A stretch of 36,019 nt of DNA from Hyphomicrobiales bacterium (GTDB taxonomy: Bacteria > Pseudomonadota > Alphaproteobacteria > Rhizobiales > Rhizobiaceae): NCBI GenBank assembly GCA_900465665.1, contig UBJO01000088.1:1-36019 (forward strand), written 5' to 3'. Below, piece by piece: positions 28,034 through 36,019 of the stretch. The translations under genes were made by a program, and so were the position numbers. The notes under the pieces were generated by a model, which was given only the letters and a program-made list of their open reading frames with translations, was not told the origin of the DNA and made no database searches. The first letter of the stretch is position 1. Each line of letters starts with the position of its first letter.

Positions 28034-29466
28034 TAAGTCTGCCAGTCGTCCGTCGTCGTATGCGCGGCAGTGGCCACCGGGCTGTCGGCCAGCGAATAGG
28101 CGTGGATGTAGTCGATCTTCATTTCAGATCCGTTGGGCAGGCCATTCGTCGGCGAACCGGCAATGCCGCCGACGGCGAGATTGACGATCATGTACATAGG
28201 GTCGTGCATATCGTCAGGCGTGTCGGCATGGGCGATCGCCACGTCGTCGAAGTACCAGACGATCTGGTCCTGGTCCCACAGCACCCCATAGGTATGGAAG
28301 CCCTCGGTGCTCGCGACGCTGACAGCCGTCTGGTCCATCGTGTGGCTGCCGCTCGCCGCCGAATGCGCCGTCACGTGAACGGTGTTGGGATCCTGCCCGC
28401 GCATTTCCACCACGTCGAGCTCCGGCGGCCAGGAGCCATCCTCCGGCAGCAGCCAGAAGGCCGGCCAGACACCTTGATCCGTCGGCATGTCGGCGCGGAT
28501 CTCGAAGTACCCGTAGGTCTGGGCGAAGGTCGAGTGCGTGTTGAGCATCCCCGACGTATAGTCGAAACCTTCAAGCTGGCCTGCAAGCGCAGCCGGCGTT
28601 TGCGCCGCCGTGATCGTCAGCACCCCGTCGTGAACGGAGAACGGATTGACCGAGGCCGTGCCGGCATAGGACGGGTTGATGTACCACTGTTCCTCGGCAT
28701 TGTCGGGCAGCGTGCTCCCCTTTTCGGCCGCCCACCAGAACTTGGCATCCCAGGTTCCCTGGCCGCCACTGTGGAGCGACAGGCTGTCGAACTCGTCTGC
28801 AAAGGTCATCGTCAACGCCGAGCGATCGAGCGTCAGCTGAAACTGGTCGGCGTGCAGCGCAGAGGCCGTCGTGTTGGCCAGCACGAGGCTTTCGCCACCG
28901 CCAAGATCGATCCTGAGATTGGCGCCCTCCTGTGTCGAGTGGCTGATCACCTGATCGAAACTCGTCAGCGAATAGCCGTTGAAGCGGATCGTGTCGTCGC
29001 TGCTGAAGTCGACGATGAGGTCGCTGCCATTGCCGCGCGTGAAGAGGAAGGTATCGGCCCCGCCGCCACCGATCAGCACATCGTTGCCCGCGCCGCCATC
29101 GATCGTCTGGCTGCCCGCGGCACCGGAGATGATGTTGTCGGCGCTGTTGCCGAAGGCATAGCGCCCGTTGCCCGTCACCGTCAGGTTTTCGAAGTTTTCG
29201 GGCAGCGTATAGCTCATCCAGGTGTTGATCGTATCGATCCCGCCACCCGGCTCTTCGACCGCGCGGTTGATGGCGGAGTAGAGATAATAGATATCGTCAC
29301 CCGTACCGCCATGCATGGTCACGTTGACCGAGCTGTCACCCCATATGCTGTCATTGCCGGCGGTGCCGTTGAGCACCGGTCCGGATCCTGTCGCCGACAG
29401 CCACGCGGTTGAAGCGCCGCTATAGAACAGGCTTGTGCCGACTGCGTTCTGAATCGACTGTGGCAT
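28033..29466 (-). CDS. RTX-repeat glycoside hydrolase family 16 beta-glycanase
   Basis: Predicted extracellular enzyme (477 aa) that cuts beta-glucans or the cell's own exopolysaccharide. No Sec signal peptide is present. Residues about 32-140 carry calcium-binding RTX motifs (GTAGNDSIWG, GGTGDDIYY, GGAGNDVLIGG); residues about 220-460 form the GH16 domain with the catalytic ELDVVE (E349, D351, E354) and the aromatic cleft residues WPAFWLLP. This resembles Sinorhizobium ExsH and R. leguminosarum Ply glycanases, which are secreted through PrsD/PrsE and trim succinoglycan or acidic EPS. It is the third gene after prsD and prsE, with a 123-nt gap and AGGAGATGAACC before the ATG. The RTX block is N-terminal here. 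Confidence 0.92.
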   Translation of the reverse strand: MPQSIQNAVGTSLFYSGASTAWLSATGSGPVLNGTAGNDSIWGDSSVNVTMHGGTGDDIYYLYSAINRAVEEPGGGIDTINTWMSYTLPENFENLTVTGNGRYAFGNSADNIISGAAGSQTIDGGAGNDVLIGGGGADTFLFTRGNGSDLIVDFSSDDTIRFNGYSLTSFDQVISHSTQEGANLRIDLGGGESLVLANTTASALHADQFQLTLDRSALTMTFADEFDSLSLHSGGQGTWDAKFWWAAEKGSTLPDNAEEQWYINPSYAGTASVNPFSVHDGVLTITAAQTPAALAGQLEGFDYTSGMLNTHSTFAQTYGYFEIRADMPTDQGVWPAFWLLPEDGSWPPELDVVEMRGQDPNTVHVTAHSAASGSHTMDQTAVSVASTEGFHTYGVLWDQDQIVWYFDDVAIAHADTPDDMHDPMYMIVNLAVGGIAGSPTNGLPNGSEMKIDYIHAYSLADSPVATAAHTTTDDWQT

Positions 29467-29589
29467 GGTTCATCTCCTAGGGTTTTCGTGATTGAAACAT
29501 TGCCAAGGGCATCCACACGATGCCCTGATGGCCGAACGCTCCTCCCTTGCCCGACGCGCCTCCTCCCAGGCGCCGCAGGCACAGGCCCC

Positions 29590-30909
29590 TTATTCCTCCC
29601 TAAAAGCACGGGCCGCCTGATCGGTGAACGGCTTGGCGAGATAGGCCAGCGCCGTTCGTTCCCCCGTTTCGATGAAAGCTTCCACCGGCATGCCGGCCAC
29701 CGGCGTCAGCTTTCCAAGCCTGCGCCATTCGCCGTCCTCGATATGAATGCGCACGCCGTAATAGCTTTGGCCGGTTTTCTGATCGGTGGTGAGGTCGGCC
29801 GCGATACGCTCCACCCGGCCGTTGAGTTCCATGGTGGTGCGCTGGTTGAAGGCCGACAGCCGCAACACCACCGCCTGCCCCACCGCGACCTGATCGATAT
29901 CCTGAGGTGAAAGCCTGAGATCCGGCGTCAGCGCGTCGCCATCGGGCACGATCTCCATGATCGCCGCTCCCGCCTGCACAACGGCACCGGATGCATGCAC
30001 CGAAAGCTGATGAACGATGCCCGCCTGCGGCGCGCGGATATCGATATGCTTGAGATCGTCCTCGACCGCGACCAGCCGCTCGGCATACTCGCCGGTATCG
30101 CTTTGCGCCTGCCGCAGCTGGTCCGAGACTTCGCTGCGCCTGTCGTCGCCAAGCTGGATGATCTGCAGTTCGGTCTCGGCGATCTTGCCCTTCACCTCCG
30201 CGGCAGATGCCACGAGATTACCGAGCTCGCCGGTCAGATCGGCCGCATCGCGCTGCAGCGCGTAGACCCGCGTTGCCGGAATGATGCCCTGCTTCAGCAG
30301 CGGCTCAAGGCTCGCCAGCTCCTTGCCGATGATCTCGATCGCCTGCCGCTTGCCGTCCTGCTGCGCCACCAGCCCACCCGCCTGCTGGCCGAGCTGGCGG
30401 ATGCGCTCGCGCAGCTGCGCTACCTGTCCGCTAAGCGAAGCCCGCCGGTCCTCGAATAGCCGCTGCTCACCCTGCATCAGCGTCTCCCGCTCCTCCGGGG
30501 GCGCTTGTTTCACAAGATCGGGAAACGCAAACGCCTCCCGCCCATCCCGCTCGGCCGAAAGCCGTGCCGTTCGCGCAGCCAACTGCCGCAAGCGCCGCGA
30601 CACGATCGAAACCGTCGCCTGCGCCTGCGTATCGTCGAGCCGCAACAGCACCTGCCCCGCCTCCACCTTGTCGCCATTGCGAACGAGGATTTCGCCGACC
30701 GTCCCGCCCTTCAGATGCTGGATCGGCTTCACATAGCTGTCGACGACGAGCGTGCCCGAGGCGATCACCGCGCCGTTGAGATGGATGGTCGCCGCGAGAC
30801 TGCCGAGCACGCCGACGAGAACGAGAGCCGCCGCCAGCGCCACAAGCGCCAGCCGCCGGATGGCCCGTTCGGCGATCGGTGCGCCCGCACCATTTGCACC
30901 AGGCTTCAT
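29590..30909 (-). CDS. prsE: type I secretion periplasmic adaptor (HlyD/PrsE family)
   Basis: Membrane fusion protein linking the inner-membrane ABC exporter to an outer-membrane TolC-type channel. 439 aa: one span at about 20-42, a biotinyl-lipoyl-like half (GTVGEILVRNGDKVEAGQVLLRLDD, about 69-93), a long charged coiled coil (about 100-290) and a C-terminal beta-barrel region. The order and size are those of HlyD-type adaptors such as PrsE. Its start overlaps the prsD stop by 4 nt (ATGA), so the two are translationally coupled. No TolC-like gene is in the window, so the channel must come from elsewhere. Confidence 0.9.
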   Translation of the reverse strand: MKPGANGAGAPIAERAIRRLALVALAAALVLVGVLGSLAATIHLNGAVIASGTLVVDSYVKPIQHLKGGTVGEILVRNGDKVEAGQVLLRLDDTQAQATVSIVSRRLRQLAARTARLSAERDGREAFAFPDLVKQAPPEERETLMQGEQRLFEDRRASLSGQVAQLRERIRQLGQQAGGLVAQQDGKRQAIEIIGKELASLEPLLKQGIIPATRVYALQRDAADLTGELGNLVASAAEVKGKIAETELQIIQLGDDRRSEVSDQLRQAQSDTGEYAERLVAVEDDLKHIDIRAPQAGIVHQLSVHASGAVVQAGAAIMEIVPDGDALTPDLRLSPQDIDQVAVGQAVVLRLSAFNQRTTMELNGRVERIAADLTTDQKTGQSYYGVRIHIEDGEWRRLGKLTPVAGMPVEAFIETGERTALAYLAKPFTDQAARAFREE

Positions 30910-32678
30910 CGCGCCGCCCTCCCTTCGCTTACCCGTCCGAAGCGCATCGGCGAGAACGCCGCCGACGCCGCCGCCACCGGCCTCCCGAGCACCTCTTCCT
31001 TCGGCCCGAAACCGCGCACCTGGCCCTCGGCCAGCACCAGCACCTTGTCGATACCGGCAAGCGCGCTCGGCCGGTGCGCGATGACGATCGCGATCCCGCC
31101 GCGCTCACGCACGCCCTCGATGGCGCGGGTCAGCGCCGCATCGCCCTCGGCGTCGAGATTGGCATTCGGTTCGTCGAGCACGATCAAAAAGGGATCGCCG
31201 TAAAGCGCGCGCGCCAATGCCAGCCGCTGCCGCTGGCCGGCGGAAAGCACTGCCCCCTCCTCGCCGATCTCGGTATCGAAGCCCTCGGGCATCCGCACGA
31301 TCATCTCATAGATGCCGGCGGCCCTTGCGGCCGCGATCACGGCATCCGACGACGCCGTCGGGTCGAAGCGGGCGATGTTGTCGGCGATCGTTCCGTCGAA
31401 GAGCCCGATCTCCTGCGGCAGGTATCCGATGTGTCGCCCGAGCGCTTCCGGCTCCCATTGCGACAGCGACGCATCGTCGAGCCGCACGGCCCCCATGCGC
31501 GCCGCCCATATCCCGACCAGCCCACGCGCCAGAGACGACTTGCCGGACGCGCTCGGCCCGACGATCCCGATCGCCTCGCCGGCCTTGGCTTCGAACGAGA
31601 TGCCGCGCAGCAGCGGCACGGCCGAACCGGGTGCCGAAAGATGCAGATTCTCCACCTTCAGGCCCTTGACCGGCGCAGGCAGCCGCACGTCCGGATCGCT
31701 CACGTCATCCGCCTCGCTCAAGCAAAGAAGCCGCGCCCAGCTCTGGCGCGCCGCGGCAAAGCCCCGCCACTGCCCGATCGCCAGTTCCACAGGTGCCAGC
31801 GCCCGGCTGATCAGGATGGAGCTCGCGATCATGATCCCGCCCGTCGCCTCCTGGCGAATGACGAGAACGGCCCCGACAGCCAGAACGCCCGACTGCAGCA
31901 CCAGCCGCACGACGCGCGACAGCGTGGACAGCGACACGGTGATACCGGTCGCCTTGAACTGCGTGTCGCGGTAGCGCAGGTTGATCGCCGACCAGCGCTC
32001 CTCCAGCCGCCGCGCAAAACCCATCGACGCCACCGTCTCGGCATTGCGGCGCGTGGCTTCGGCAAGCGCCGTCCGCTCCAGCCCGATCCGTGCCGCAGCC
32101 TGCGTCGGCGCCCGCGTGCGGATTTCGGCGATGACGGTCAAGCCAACGAGAACAAGCGCGCCCGCCAGCGCCACCGCCCCGATCCAGACATGAAACAGGA
32201 AGCAGAGCCCAAGATAGAACGGCATCCAGGGAAGGTCGAACAGCGCCGTCGGCCCCGGCCCGGAGAGAAAGCCGCGCACCATGTCGATATCGCGCATCGG
32301 CTGCAGCCCGTTCTCCTCGACGCTGCGCCGCGACGGCGCGGTGGCGAAGGAGCGGAAGACAATCGGCCCGAAGCGCTCGTCGACCGACTGCCCCAGCCGC
32401 GCCAGCACCAGCGAGCGCAACAGTTCGAGCAGCCCCAGGAAGGCGAAGAGCGTCAGCGTGATGATGCCGAGCCCGACAAGCGTCGGAAGGCTGCGGGCGG
32501 GAATGACGCGGTCATAGACCTGCAGCATGAAGAACGAGCCTGTCAGCGCCAAGATATTGATGAAGCAGCTCGTCATTCCGATCCCGATCAGCGTGCCCCG
32601 CACGGACGAGACGGCGGAAATCAGGAACGGCGCGGATGTTTTCGCCTTGAATTGGGACAAATGGCCTCGCGATCGCAT
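30906..32678 (-). CDS. prsD: type I secretion ABC exporter (PrsD family)
   Basis: Inner-membrane exporter with fused membrane and ATPase domains, 590 aa. An N-terminal region with about six spans (about 17-300) is followed by an ABC domain with Walker A GPSASGKS (374-381), signature LSAGQ (478-482) and Walker B FLIVLDEP (497-504, catalytic E503). No C39 peptidase domain is present, consistent with export of RTX proteins with a C-terminal signal. It is the first gene of a prsD-prsE-glycanase run, so the likely substrate is the adjacent RTX-GH16 enzyme. The ATG at 32678 lacks a visible Shine-Dalgarno, leaving the exact start uncertain. Confidence 0.92.
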   Translation of the reverse strand: MRSRGHLSQFKAKTSAPFLISAVSSVRGTLIGIGMTSCFINILALTGSFFMLQVYDRVIPARSLPTLVGLGIITLTLFAFLGLLELLRSLVLARLGQSVDERFGPIVFRSFATAPSRRSVEENGLQPMRDIDMVRGFLSGPGPTALFDLPWMPFYLGLCFLFHVWIGAVALAGALVLVGLTVIAEIRTRAPTQAAARIGLERTALAEATRRNAETVASMGFARRLEERWSAINLRYRDTQFKATGITVSLSTLSRVVRLVLQSGVLAVGAVLVIRQEATGGIMIASSILISRALAPVELAIGQWRGFAAARQSWARLLCLSEADDVSDPDVRLPAPVKGLKVENLHLSAPGSAVPLLRGISFEAKAGEAIGIVGPSASGKSSLARGLVGIWAARMGAVRLDDASLSQWEPEALGRHIGYLPQEIGLFDGTIADNIARFDPTASSDAVIAAARAAGIYEMIVRMPEGFDTEIGEEGAVLSAGQRQRLALARALYGDPFLIVLDEPNANLDAEGDAALTRAIEGVRERGGIAIVIAHRPSALAGIDKVLVLAEGQVRGFGPKEEVLGRPVAAASAAFSPMRFGRVSEGRAAR

Positions 32679-32951
32679 GAAACTGGGGCAGAGATGTCCC
32701 GAACATGGATCACAACAGTGACGAGAGCTTGCTCTTTCTATGGTTGTGCAAAACTAATAAATCTCACCGTTAACGCGAGTTTTGCATCGCAACATGACCC
32801 TGTACCGCCATGACGCAACACCGTCCCCCTATGAGACAGCTGCCCAAAATTTGCGTTTGCCCGACATCGCTCGTGTCCACGACACCGAGCGGACCAGCAC
32901 AGGATTGAACAGGTGGGTCATGGCGAAGAGGAGAATGTCGTCAAAAGCTTA
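32679..32951. other. intergenic region upstream of prsD and the tRNA
   Basis: About 270 nt without a credible gene. The part next to prsD (32740-32800) is AT-rich and likely contains its promoter, but no clear -35/-10 pair at normal spacing is visible. Confidence 0.4.
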
Positions 32952-32980
32952 TTGATCGACAGGGACAGTCAAGCTATGCA
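32952..32980 (+). promoter_or_regulatory. promoter of tRNA-Arg(CCU)
   Basis: TTGATC (32952-32957), exactly 17 nt, then TATGCA (32975-32980), ending 9 nt before the first base of the tRNA. Spacing and position are ideal for a tRNA promoter. Confidence 0.7.
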
Positions 32981-32989
32981 GGGGACGTT

Positions 32990-33066
32990 GTCCACGTAGC
33001 TCAGCAGGATAGAGCACAGGATTCCTAATCCTGGGGTCGGAGGTTCGAATCCTCTCGTGGACACCA
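32990..33066 (+). tRNA. tRNA-Arg (anticodon CCU, reads AGG)
   Basis: A 77-nt cloverleaf with encoded CCA: acceptor GTCCACG pairing with CGTGGAC, D arm GCTC/GAGC, anticodon stem CAGGA/TCCTG with loop TTCCTAA (anticodon CCT), T arm GGAGG/CCTCT with the loop TTCGAAT, then ACCA. The 3' half of such arginine tRNA genes is a known integration site for mobile elements. Confidence 0.97.
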
Positions 33067-33111
33067 TTTTCCTCGTGCATTCGACCCTGAAACGTAGGTA
33101 ACAATCCGCAC

Positions 33112-33300
33112 CTAAGACATAGGTGACAACCTCGTGCCGAACGCGTTGTCGATTGTTTGAAATGTCCTCTGTTCGATATCGATATATCCGAGATCATAGC
33201 GCAGGAAGCTGACGAGCCAAATGCCGTCGTCGACTTCCTTGAGGCCGAGTTTCCGGCCGACCATGTGTAACTCATGTCTCCGGGACAAAACCTCGCCCAT
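33112..33300 (-). pseudogene. C-terminal remnant of an IS481-type transposase
   Basis: The residual frame contains VGRKLGLKEVDDGIWLVSFL and then YDLGYIDIEQRTFQTIDN, ending SPMS. This matches the C-terminal tail of integrase-core (IS481/IS3-like) transposases, as I recall them; the catalytic DDE region is absent. Following it, on the minus strand, is TTGTCACCTATGTC and a TGTTACCTACG repeat, the kind of motif seen at these IS ends. It begins about 45 nt past the tRNA-Arg. It is a dead fragment; the first codons are probably not homologous. Confidence 0.62.
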
Positions 33301-33354
33301 CTCTAAGGTCGGGCATTCGCTAGGATTGCCGGTGAAAGCGGCAGTCTTGACTGC

Positions 33355-34797
33355 TCATCTCGCCGGCGGGTTGACCGGCCGTCTTGCGCCACCGGACGTT
33401 CGATAGCCGGTTCGAAGCCGCGTTCTGAGCGGCTGTTCCACGTCTGCGCTTGCGGGCTCGACATCCGCGATCCAAAGACCACTACCCAGAAGAAACATTA
33501 GAAGGACATAGGCGCCATCCCAGAAGTGCACGGTCAGACCGACCAGCATGCAGCTGATGATGGAGACGAGATAAGCGCATCGATATTCGCGATGACGTCG
33601 ATCCAAGCCTTGCTTCCAACCGACTGTTGCCAAGCAAAATGCGAACGAGGCTCCGAGCAGGGCGAGCGCCGGCAGGCCGTGCTTCACCGCAAAGTAAAGC
33701 CAGACGTTATCGATGCTGCCGGGCATCCAGGATGGCCGCTCCCATTCGCCCAGGCCGACGCCGAACCAAGGGTGGTTGAGCGCGGACAGCCAGCCGTACT
33801 GCCAGATGATGTTGCGAAACCAGTAGGAAAGGGGGTCGAATGTCAGACGGCTGATGGTCACGTCGAGCAGCGAGCGATTGGTTATCCAGCAAACAAGCTG
33901 CGCTGAGAGCAGGACGGCGATCGTCAAGATCCAAACCACACGCAGGCCGACCTTGTCGGCCACCCGCTTCCAGCCGATCAGCAGGCATTGCAGCAGCACC
34001 CCGAGTATCGGGCCGGAAGACAAGGCACAGGTCACGGCCATCGCCACAACGGCGGCAAGCAAGCCTTTGCGAAACAGCGTTCGTCCATATCCCACGACTA
34101 GATATGCCAGAGAGAACGCGGTGCTGCAAACAAGCCCCAGCAGGATCGGATGGTCGAATGCTCCCTGTGCTCTCCATAGCCCGACGCGCTGTGGCATCAC
34201 CACGTCGCCATACGTCGGAAGAAAAACGGCAAACAACCGCAGGGTTGCCTTCCAACCTGTCAGCGTCTCGATCGCAATCAGCGGCAGCATCAGCATCACA
34301 AGATAAAAGAGCGCTTTGCTGAAAAGCCGGAAATCGCTTGCACCGCGAATGCAGCATCGCGCCAACAGATATGGCGTGAGCGTTTCCAGCATCGTGATCC
34401 CTGCCGATTGCAATCCGCCCGGGCCGGCGGTCGAAACCAGTGACAGGCCAATCCAGCTGGAGAAGGAGACAACGGCAATATCCGCGGCCTTGATGCCCCC
34501 CGCCTTTCCCCGAACCCACCAGACAAAGCATGGCAAGAAGGCGAGGCATAGAAGTATCCTGTAGGGTGACATCCGGACAGAGCCAATGTGAATGACCCAA
34601 GGGATGCCGAGAAGCATCAAGAATAAGAATATAAGCGCCGCATGCAGCCGACTTTGTGGCGCTGCCGTGCCCGCGATCGAATGTCCACTGCGTCTTGCCG
34701 TGCTGCCGAACACGCCTGAGCTCAGGCGGCCCGTCGAAGGGCGCCCTCCTGCAAGGGGATATTGCGTGCTATCAAGCCTTATCTCCTGCATCGCCAT
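33355..34797 (-). CDS. O-antigen ligase / Wzy-type polysaccharide polymerase, multi-pass membrane protein
   Basis: About 480 aa with roughly ten to twelve membrane spans after an N-terminal hydrophilic stretch. The large periplasmic loop near the C-terminal third, containing HPWFGVGLGEWE and the nearby W-rich region, is typical of Wzy/WaaL (O-antigen ligase domain) proteins, where the loop handles the sugar chain. It probably polymerises or attaches a surface polysaccharide, with ExoQ-like polymerases as an alternative. The start is uncertain: ATG at 34797 follows GGAGGG with long spacing; ATG 34830 and GTG 34857 extend the N-terminus. It follows the IS remnant and precedes the DUF6492 gene in the same region of mixed composition. 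Confidence 0.85.
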   Translation of the reverse strand: MAMQEIRLDSTQYPLAGGRPSTGRLSSGVFGSTARRSGHSIAGTAAPQSRLHAALIFLFLMLLGIPWVIHIGSVRMSPYRILLCLAFLPCFVWWVRGKAGGIKAADIAVVSFSSWIGLSLVSTAGPGGLQSAGITMLETLTPYLLARCCIRGASDFRLFSKALFYLVMLMLPLIAIETLTGWKATLRLFAVFLPTYGDVVMPQRVGLWRAQGAFDHPILLGLVCSTAFSLAYLVVGYGRTLFRKGLLAAVVAMAVTCALSSGPILGVLLQCLLIGWKRVADKVGLRVVWILTIAVLLSAQLVCWITNRSLLDVTISRLTFDPLSYWFRNIIWQYGWLSALNHPWFGVGLGEWERPSWMPGSIDNVWLYFAVKHGLPALALLGASFAFCLATVGWKQGLDRRHREYRCAYLVSIISCMLVGLTVHFWDGAYVLLMFLLGSGLWIADVEPASADVEQPLRTRLRTGYRTSGGARRPVNPPAR

Positions 34798-34999
34798 CAA
34801 AAACTCAAACCCTCCGGTCCACTTCGACATCGCAAGGCGCGCACCAACTCTGCGCACGGGCGCAAGTCTTGTGTAAGAGCGCTGCCTCCAACATTCTTAG
34901 CCACGATGAAGCCTTTGAAATATCCGTGTCTTGGTAGTAGTTCCGCCATCCATGAGGCTTAACCAAGAAGACGACATCCCCCTGTCCGCGGCGTCCGGG

Positions 35000-35845
35000 C
35001 TACGCGGTAAGCGCTCGCAGGATCTCTTTGCGCACATCGGCCGTCGTAGTGGATTTTGCCGAAATCATAAGCGCGATATCCGCTGACGATGCGCCTGCGA
35101 CAATCTGGGCTGCCGCCGCCGCATCGAGCGGCGCCTCGTCCGAGTAGTTGACGCTGAGCATGGTGTTCTCGCAATAGCGCGCACCACCCAGAATCTCATC
35201 GACATAGACGCCGTACAAGATCCCCTCCGAAAAGTGCAGTTCGCCCGCAATGGCGGACTGCCAACTCATCGCCGTCGTGGCCTCCACTTGCTTCAGCATG
35301 GCTCTGACGATGGCCGGACTCCAAGCCATTGGCCAGCATATATAATCGTGAAGCGGCAGGCGATCGACGTTGGGCAATCCAAGCAGGCGCCGCGCAGTGC
35401 GATGCCAGATGATGTGCCGTGTCATGTCCTTGTGGATAGCGTTCGCTGCGCGGAAGAACCGTACATTGCCATCGGTAAGAAAGGTATCGACGTCGAAGGG
35501 CCGAATGAACACCATGTCAGAATCGACCAGAAGCACGACATCGGCCTCAGATCGGGCGGAAGCCTCCAGCTTGATCAGCTGCTGTACAATCCACCCCCTC
35601 GCCGGAATGATCGGCCGACGCAGGTTGATCCACATGTTACCAGGAATACGCAGAAAGCTTCTCGGCAGGTATTCGTCGACCGTGTGAACCTCGCCGACAC
35701 CGGCGAAAACGGCGCGATCTTTCGGCGGAACAATTACGCAATGTGAAACGTTCAGCGGCCCGAACCTTTTAACGGAAACTGCTAGATCGCGGCATAGCTC
35801 CAAATCCGGCTGGTAGCTTGGTGTGATAACGGACAGTGAAGCCAC
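35000..35845 (-). CDS. DUF6492 family glycosyltransferase-like protein
   Basis: A protein of about 281 aa with the look of a nucleotide-sugar transferase: VASLSVITPSYQPDLELC at the start, GWIVQQLIKLEA, then a DxD-type motif VLLVDSDMVFIRPFD for metal and nucleotide sugar, and an FRAANA loop. I recognise the pattern as DUF6492, whose members occur in polysaccharide gene clusters; the acceptor is unknown. The GTG at 35845 is preferred because GAGGAAGG lies about 6 nt upstream, while the longer frame to ATG 35941 reads as non-coding. It is transcribed in the same direction as the O-antigen ligase-like gene, about 200 nt upstream. Confidence 0.8.
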   Translation of the reverse strand: MASLSVITPSYQPDLELCRDLAVSVKRFGPLNVSHCVIVPPKDRAVFAGVGEVHTVDEYLPRSFLRIPGNMWINLRRPIIPARGWIVQQLIKLEASARSEADVVLLVDSDMVFIRPFDVDTFLTDGNVRFFRAANAIHKDMTRHIIWHRTARRLLGLPNVDRLPLHDYICWPMAWSPAIVRAMLKQVEATTAMSWQSAIAGELHFSEGILYGVYVDEILGGARYCENTMLSVNYSDEAPLDAAAAAQIVAGASSADIALMISAKSTTTADVRKEILRALTA

Positions 35846-36019
35846 GAACGCCTTCCTCGCTTTCAGCCGTAGACATTGCGGAATCTCGGCCGTTTCATTC
35901 GGTCCGCCTGCCGGCTGAAACCGGAAGATCAAACTACCCATTCCTACGCTATCGTGGCCAACATCGGAATAAGAACAAATGTTTGATGACCGAAAGTACT
36001 ACCGGCAGACTGGCGTGTA

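Noticed and set aside
30879..32813. 644-aa plus-strand frame opposite prsD
   Set aside because: Extremely Arg/Pro/His-rich antisense product of a clear ABC exporter.
32949..33275. 108-aa minus-strand frame across the tRNA containing RIRNPVLYPAELRG
   Set aside because: This is the well-known spurious translation of the antisense of a tRNA gene, not a protein.

Overview
The window looks like a chromosomal segment of a Rhizobium-type alphaproteobacterium (R. leguminosarum/etli group or close). The reasons are the high GC and codon use, a C4-pathway 5-aminolevulinate synthase, a TamA/TamB pair, a DUF992 protein, a PrsD/PrsE type I exporter next to an RTX glycanase, and two kinds of hairpin-rich intergenic repeat familiar from rhizobial genomes. 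Assignments come from reading motifs; no database search was run.

Layout. Positions 1-510 carry a strong minus-strand promoter, probably for an rRNA operon beyond the left edge. A membrane-anchored M23 (LytM) peptidase (511-2451, +) converges with clpB (2752-5349, -) across a large inverted repeat; clpB has a heat-shock (RpoH) type promoter. Next come an orphan cheW, then an arginine catabolic unit: arginase and ornithine aminotransferase in one operon, with a divergent Lrp/AsnC regulator. Positions 9160-10458 hold a glyoxalase-fold protein, a small membrane protein and a 35-residue membrane peptide. A CHASE4-GGDEF cyclase follows.

Positions 12044-20145 are tamA-tamB. TamB is very long (2036 aa) and contains about seven tandem repeats of roughly 107 aa. 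A glycine-zipper lipoprotein with a clear terminator, hemA (+), a doublet of REPIN-like repeats and dxr (-) follow. Positions 24309-26778 hold five small, mostly secreted proteins of poorly known function.

Positions 26866-32678 form an envelope/exopolysaccharide block: a GT25 glycosyltransferase, then an operon encoding PrsD (ABC exporter), PrsE (adaptor) and an RTX-GH16 beta-glycanase, read in that order on the minus strand. The exporter most likely secretes the glycanase. A tRNA-Arg(CCU) gene with its own promoter follows, with an IS481-type transposase remnant just beyond its 3' end, and then two more surface-polysaccharide genes: an O-antigen ligase/Wzy-like polymerase and a DUF6492 glycosyltransferase-like protein. 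This right end looks like accessory DNA next to a tRNA.

No CRISPR array, prophage, toxin-antitoxin pair or clearly new defence system is visible. The most unusual items are the repeat-expanded TamB, the tandem REPIN doublet, the N-terminal-RTX glycanase with a dedicated exporter, and the tRNA-linked polysaccharide genes.
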